Positions 60,001-64,000 of a stretch of 64,000 nucleotides of DNA are shown here, in pieces. Numbering within the stretch: position 1 is the first letter of the stretch; the number at the start of each line of letters is the position of its first letter. Origin of the DNA: Vanilla planifolia (taxonomy: Eukaryota > Streptophyta > Magnoliopsida > Asparagales > Orchidaceae); NCBI GenBank assembly GCA_023846275.1, contig CM043875.1, positions 1,299,569 to 1,363,568 on the forward strand, written 5' to 3'. The position numbers and the translations under genes were made by a program. The notes beneath the pieces were generated by a model. That model saw only the letters and a list, made by a program, of their open reading frames with translations, was not told the origin of the DNA and did not search any database.

Positions 60001-62197
60001 TAGAGTCTGAATATCAAAACATTAGAAAAGTAAAGATTTGACTCACATTAAATGTATCAAAAGTACAAGTTAATGATGAAGACTAAGATATTAACTCTAG
60101 ATGGATAATTATTTTTATGTTCTTTACAATGAAGTTTGTGATAAGTTTTTTGATTTAGGAGAGGTTAGTTTTTCTAGAGACAAATCCATAATATAGAAAT
60201 GAGGCATTCTTCAAAGACGATGAATATGGAAACACTATAAACTTGGATGTCATTTCTATATATGCATGAAAATGCATAGGATAGGAATGTATTTTTAAGG
60301 CCTGTTATGCAATATAATTTTGAAAAATATAAAGATGTCAAATAAGTGTTGAAGAAGTAATTTGATACTTATTTAGAGGATATTCAAAGCTGTATTAATT
60401 CTAAAAGAATTTAGTTGATAAGTCATTCTTTGAAACTTTAGGAGAGACTGTGATTGAGCACAATTGCAATATGAGATCAATATATCGTAGAATCAATTTG
60501 GTTTAATGTTAAAAAGGTCAATCATGGACACTTTTTTTGTGTTTGATACAAGTATGTATTTCATTATGGGCTAAACATTGAATTTTAAGGTAAAAGAAGA
60601 ATGTTAGTTATTTATATTGATTTAGAGATGGTATGGGATGAAATTCTAAGAGAAATACTTTGAAAGATCTTAAAAATAGATTTAGCATTGCACATCTTAA
60701 AGCCATTGAAGATATGTAAGATGAAGCAATGACATGTGTCTTCTCATGGCTGATGAAATAAAGATTTTTCCCTATCATAACTAGGCCTCATCAAAGATTT
60801 GCTTTGACTTGTTATATTTCTGGATTGTTTATGGGTGCTTTTACTAATCAAACTCTATGTGAATTATCATTGTGTATGTTTTCTTTATCAATTGATATTG
60901 TGCTTTTTTATAAGATTAAAGAAATGTGTGGCATGACTATTTCTATTAGATAGAATTTAATTATAGTCTTTGATAAATTTGGTGTTTCTTTTTTTAAGTT
61001 GTAAGTAGGATAAAAAATAACTTGAAAGAACAGAAAATTTATACGAAAGTTGCATTCCTCTTCTTTCTCTTTAGAAAGTAGGTTGCCTTAATGTAATGGA
61101 ATGAAACAGCTAATCCTCTTCTCTTTATCTAATGGGGCATGCTCACTTTGGGTTTCATGCTATTCACTCTACATATCATATATATTTTATCTTTTTAGTA
61201 GAGTGGATTCTATCTCAAATCTCTATTCATTTCAAAGAGAAGACGTTAGTCCGAATGAGTTAATCTTCTTAAATCAACAAAGAAAATTGCATCTCCTATC
61301 TCGTGACATGCATGACCTTGAGTTGACAAAAGAATGGTTTTCATATGTTCCAGTCAAAGAATATTATCTTAATTTTATGCTTTAAAATAATGGGAAGTTG
61401 ATAGGGATATCAGTATTTGACTTTAAGCAAGTTGGACAATTTAATGGAGTAATTCTAGTATATTGTTTGATCGTAATATTGTACTCAAGGTTAAAGTTAA
61501 ATATTAATCCGTAATAGATCTCACGTTTTTACGTATTATTAAATGATGGTTTTTAAAATTAAAATAAATTAATAGAATGAGTGTTGTAGAGATATATGTT
61601 TTTAGATAGAAAATTGACTATACTAAAAAAATAAATTTAAAAATGAGCACATACGAAGGTTGATATAGCCTATCCTTGAGAGTCCAAGTAGATGGTCGAG
61701 ACATGCTAAACATAAGGTACTTAATACCCTTGTAGCTAAAGGTGAGTTGTTTGAACTTTTGCTTACAATAATGTGAAGAGGAAGCTTAAAACATAATGAT
61801 ATTATAGAAGTCATGTAGTAATGGTTGCAAGGAGATGGTTTTATTGAGATAGCTTTGAAGAATGGCATTATTTATTGAATGTTTCACCATTATATTGGGC
61901 AACGAGTATCTGTATGTATTTTTGTGTAGGGATTAACTGATGGAAAATGCAGGTGAGGAAGGGGAGGTCACAACCACGCATATGCTTCTGGGAATATGGG
62001 CACAGAAAGATTCAGCAGGTCACCGGATATTAGCTTACTTTGGTTTTAACGACGACATGGCCGGCGAGTTGGCTAAATCTGTTGGGTTTCTTCATCTCTT
62101 TCTTACGACATTTACCTCACAACCTTCTCTGTAATGCTTTTGATGTGAAACTTCCTGCTTTCAGGCAAGTGACGATGCTGTCTTTAGCTACAGATAA
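50766..62197 (+). CDS. CLPT1: Plastid Clp protease accessory protein CLPT1 (Clp N-domain protein)
   Basis: Six coding exons (50766-51010, 51095-51130, 51214-51323, 54822-55001, 61953-62080, 62165-62197) join in phase to 243 codons and a TAA. Residues 1 to about 80 are rich in Ser, Arg and Leu with few acids, like a chloroplast transit peptide. Residues 91-243 follow CLPT1/CLPT2: EKTPNWSARAIKSFAMAEVE, LKYPNTGTECLLMGILVEG, AKFLRQNGLTLIKVREYTVE, HPPLTEPAQRAL, and GEVTTTHMLLGIWAQKDSAG. This is a ClpA/B-type N-domain without an AAA ATPase module. Family knowledge: CLPT proteins bind and stabilise the stromal ClpP/R protease core. The AIDEKNKSG and QKDSAG stretches favour CLPT1 over CLPT2. The ATG at 50766 has a G at -3 and +4; an in-frame ATG at 50670 would add 32 residues that do not look like a transit peptide. 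The exon 1 donor (GT|GTAATA) is the least certain border. Confidence 0.92.
51095..51130 (+). CDS. CLPT1: CLPT1 coding exon 2 (36-base microexon)
   Basis: After the acceptor CTCGATGTAG the frame reads DPDRFANEKTP, then a split codon before donor GTAGGT. The EKTPxW join to exon 3 matches the (E/D)K(I/T)PKW motif of CLPT proteins. Confidence 0.78.
51214..51323 (+). CDS. CLPT1: CLPT1 coding exon 3
   Basis: This exon encodes WSARAIKSFAMAE through MGILVEG, the first conserved block of the Clp N-domain. The acceptor is GTTGGCAG and the donor GAAG|GTTGGT. Confidence 0.95.
53311..53525. repeat. 107-base tandem duplication
   Basis: Copies at 53311-53417 and 53418-53525 share GATGATGGTCGAG, TTAGAGGATTGCCACACTA and TTAGGAGGTA, with a few differences. 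Confidence 0.92.
53849..53863. repeat. GT microsatellite
   Basis: About seven GT dinucleotides in a row. Confidence 0.9.
54822..55001 (+). CDS. CLPT1: CLPT1 coding exon 4
   Basis: This exon encodes TSQAAKFLRQNG through AIDEKNKSG, following acceptor TTCATTCAG and ending before GTAAAT. The strong donor-like AAGGTAAGG at 54872-54880 is inside the exon and encodes conserved KVR. Confidence 0.95.
55655..56110. repeat. CATG/TGCA/GTGTGC-rich low-complexity block
   Basis: About 450 bases are dense in overlapping TGCATG, GCACATG and GTGTGC words with alternating purine-pyrimidine runs. The words are partly self-complementary, which gives long open frames on both strands without coding meaning. Confidence 0.75.
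57533..57845. repeat. About 160-base tandem duplication
   Basis: Two copies (about 57533-57692 and 57694-57845) share TTGAACTTTTCAACTCAA, GGAGTTATCATACCAAGA, ATAGCTTTTAAACTTT and GGATTAGTATAACTC. Confidence 0.88.
61953..62080 (+). CDS. CLPT1: CLPT1 coding exon 5
   Basis: This exon encodes EEGEVTTTHMLLGIWAQKDS through GELAKS, after acceptor AAATGCAG, ending before GTTGGG. It is the last conserved part of the N-domain. Confidence 0.93.
62165..62197 (+). CDS. CLPT1: CLPT1 coding exon 6 (C-terminus)
   Basis: Ten codons (ASDDAVFSYR) plus TAA follow acceptor GCTTTCAG. The acidic then F/S-containing tail resembles the EDVDLSF-like end of known CLPT1. Confidence 0.82.
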   Translation, partial: ASDDAVFSYR

Positions 62198-63406
62198 CAA
62201 GCAAGTCAGGCGAGTCTCTGCTACCTGTTAATTTCCTTGAAGTGGAATTCCTATGCTCATGCTCAGAATACTTAGTTTTATTGTTTCTCTTTGGTTTGCT
62301 CAACATTTAGTTATCTCCAGTTGGCTATTTAAAGGCTGTTTAGAGCATAGATTTCTGAAACTATTAACAATTCTTTGTACTTTTCATTAATCTTTGTTGA
62401 GATGAAACGTTTGAAGAGACATGATGAATTCGTTTCTAAGTTAGCTAAATAGTTAGCTAGTAAAGAAATTGAAGAGCATGAGCTGATAAATGCATGAAGA
62501 ATCTCCAACTATTAATTATTTATATGTAAGTTTTATTTAAAATTTATTGATATTTTTATTATTTATTTAATATTTTTTCGATAATATTTTTTTAATATCA
62601 AGATCATTAATATTTAGATATTGTTTAAATTTAAGTAATATTTTGATAATATTTTTGAGTAATAAAATTATATATATATTTTATAATATTATTTAAAATT
62701 AATATTAAATTAAATATTTAAGTATAATATTACATAATAGTGCATTAACAGAATACAAGTCGTACAAAAATGATTGTAACGATTTTTTATTTCTAATAAA
62801 AAATAAGAAATATGCCAATTATTTATTAAATTTTATAATTATACCAAAATATTGACCTCTCATGAAAAATATATTAAATTATTTTAAGTTATGTTATTTA
62901 TTTTAAGAAAATTTAAAACGGTTTACTCTTCTATATAATATTAAATTATACATAAGTGATTTACAAATAAATTCATATTTTTTTTGTTATTAAGAGGCAT
63001 GATTGATGAACTGTCAATAAAAGCCGCAATTAGTCTCGTTTTGGTGGCAATTTAAACAACTTCTAAGAAAAATAAATCTTAATTCAGTGAATTTTTTACA
63101 TTTATTTAAATTTTAGACCAGACATTATGCTCTTTTCCAAATAAAAAATCTTGATTAAATATCAAACTAAGTATTGTCTTATTTTGATTTTAGCATAGTA
63201 TTAGTTGTTAAAGAATATAAAAATGTCAAAAAAAACTAAATAAAAATATTAATTTAATGCAATAAACTTAAGATCACAGTACTACACAGATAAACCTTAT
63301 CGAGCAAAATTAGGCATTCAATTAAAGCAAAAAATAGGTCTTAATATGCGACGTAAATCATATAAATTTAATATTAGTTTTAATTTTGTCATGTAAATGT
63401 AATTTC

Positions 63407-63408
<2 letters not shown>

Positions 63409-63439
<31 letters not shown>
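63409..63439. repeat. TA microsatellite
   Basis: About fifteen TA dinucleotides, roughly 300 bases upstream of the BIG start codon. Confidence 0.95.
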
Positions 63440-63442
<3 letters not shown>

Positions 63443-63512
63443 TATTATTTATTTTTTACGTTTACAAAAAATGATGGATGGGTATTGGGAAGAATTTTTT
63501 CTGTACGGATAA

Positions 63513-63514
<2 letters not shown>

Positions 63515-63544
<30 letters not shown>
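63515..63544. repeat. Poly(T) run, 30 bases
   Basis: An uninterrupted T run in the likely promoter or leader of the BIG-like gene. Confidence 0.95.
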
Positions 63545-63545
<1 letters not shown>

Positions 63546-63737
63546 GAGAAAGTTATAAATCCGTCTTTGTTGTCCCGTTCTCACCTCGAAGACCCCGAAC
63601 ATGTTCTGTTGTCTATGCCGGCGTCGTCGCTGTCACCTCAGTTGCCGCGTATCTTCCTTTTCCGGCAATAGGCTCCGCCTAGAGAAAATGTTAAGTCACG
63701 GTCAGATCTGAAACCATTGCTCCGTCTTCGGCCGGGA

Positions 63738-64000
63738 ATGGCTTCTTTGGAGGAAGCCGATTCCCGCCTGAGCCCGATCCTGGTCCCTGCGCTTGAGAAG
63801 ATCGTCAAGAACGCATCGTGGCGCAAAGGCCATTCCAAGCTCTCTAACCAGTGCAAATCCCTCATCGACCGCCTCTCTGTGCCGGCCTCAGGCTCTCTCT
63901 CTTCTGCTTCCTCCCATCCACCTGACTCTCCTACTTCCTCTTCCTCTCTCCCGGGTCCCCTTGCCGATCTGTCTCTTGCCGAATCTGAGGCCATTCTCAC
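63738..64000 (+). CDS. BIG1-3-like ARF guanine-nucleotide exchange factor, N-terminus only
   Basis: From the ATG at 63738 the frame is open for 87 codons to the window edge. Residues 9-46 (SRLSPILVPALEKIVKNASW, then RKGHSKLSNQCKSLIDRL) match the N-terminal start of plant BIG1 to BIG3, large Sec7-domain proteins that activate ARF GTPases at the trans-Golgi and early endosome and are brefeldin A targets. The usual WRKHSKL reads WRKGHSKL here. Residues 47-75 are a Ser/Pro-rich stretch that varies in the family. The Sec7 domain would lie far downstream. GC content rises sharply at this exon. Which BIG paralogue it is cannot be decided from this piece. Confidence 0.8.
   Translation, partial: MASLEEADSRLSPILVPALEKIVKNASWRKGHSKLSNQCKSLIDRLSVPASGSLSSASSHPPDSPTSSSSLPGPLADLSLAESEAIL

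Larger units (their letters stand above)
55002..61952 (+). other. CLPT1 intron 4 (7.0 kb)
   Basis: The intron contains a CATG/TGCA-rich block (55,655-56,110), a tandem duplication (57,533-57,845) and AT-rich DNA. Nothing recognisable as a gene is seen; the sections 58,860-61,900 carry only short, unconvincing frames. Confidence 0.8.
62198..63737. other. CLPT1 3'UTR, then BIG promoter and leader
   Basis: The first few hundred bases are likely CLPT1 3'UTR, though no canonical AATAAA is evident. From about 62,510 to 63,400 the DNA is very AT-rich. A TA microsatellite (about 63,409-63,439) and a 30-base T run (63,515-63,544) come before a GC-richer leader of the next gene. Confidence 0.6.

Overview
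This window is nuclear DNA from a seed plant, almost certainly a flowering plant. The evidence is three plant-type, intron-split genes (an AHL AT-hook factor, the plastid Clp accessory protein CLPT1 and a BIG-type ARF-GEF), a eukaryotic tRNA-Leu with internal A and B boxes, AT-rich intergenic DNA, and plant Ty1/copia and Ty3/gypsy LTR retrotransposons. I cannot name the species. Introns of 7 to 13 kb suggest a repeat-rich, medium to large genome.

Layout: (1) About 1-25,400, minus strand: a clade-B, type II AHL gene. Four coding exons can be placed (24993-24558, 22927-22860, 13710-13579, 681-520), giving 266 residues in one frame; the 3' end lies beyond base 1. Its introns hold an old Ty1/copia copy (5277-8394, with decayed LTRs) and an old Ty3/gypsy copy (about 17,330-22,616, with decayed LTRs), plus several small tandem duplications. 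(2) About 25,400-30,070: AHL promoter, then AT-rich DNA without recognisable genes. (3) 30,076-41,009: a whole-looking, very young Ty3/gypsy chromovirus of Tekay/Del type, with 3.2 kb LTRs, a GAAAT target-site duplication, primer site, one gag-pol frame with a C-terminal chromodomain, and a polypurine tract. (4) 44,566-47,503: a solo LTR of a related family, flanked by AATAG duplications. (5) 50,110-50,575: a duplicated segment with TGGGCY (site II) motifs and a G-box, followed by a tRNA-Leu(AAG) gene on the minus strand (50,580-50,659). (6) 50,766-62,197, plus strand: CLPT1, six coding exons encoding 243 residues. (7) 63,738 to the window end, plus strand: first 87 codons of a BIG1-3-like Sec7 ARF-GEF.

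The host genes do not form a pathway or cluster: one is a chromatin-associated DNA-binding protein, one acts in plastid proteolysis, one in vesicle traffic. I found no clear undescribed system. The points most worth checking are the tRNA-Leu gene lying between CLPT1 and its likely promoter motifs, the 36-base CLPT1 exon, the very long AHL introns carrying old retroelements, an unexplained open frame in AHL intron 3, and the repeat and poly(A) architecture shared by the young element and the solo LTR.
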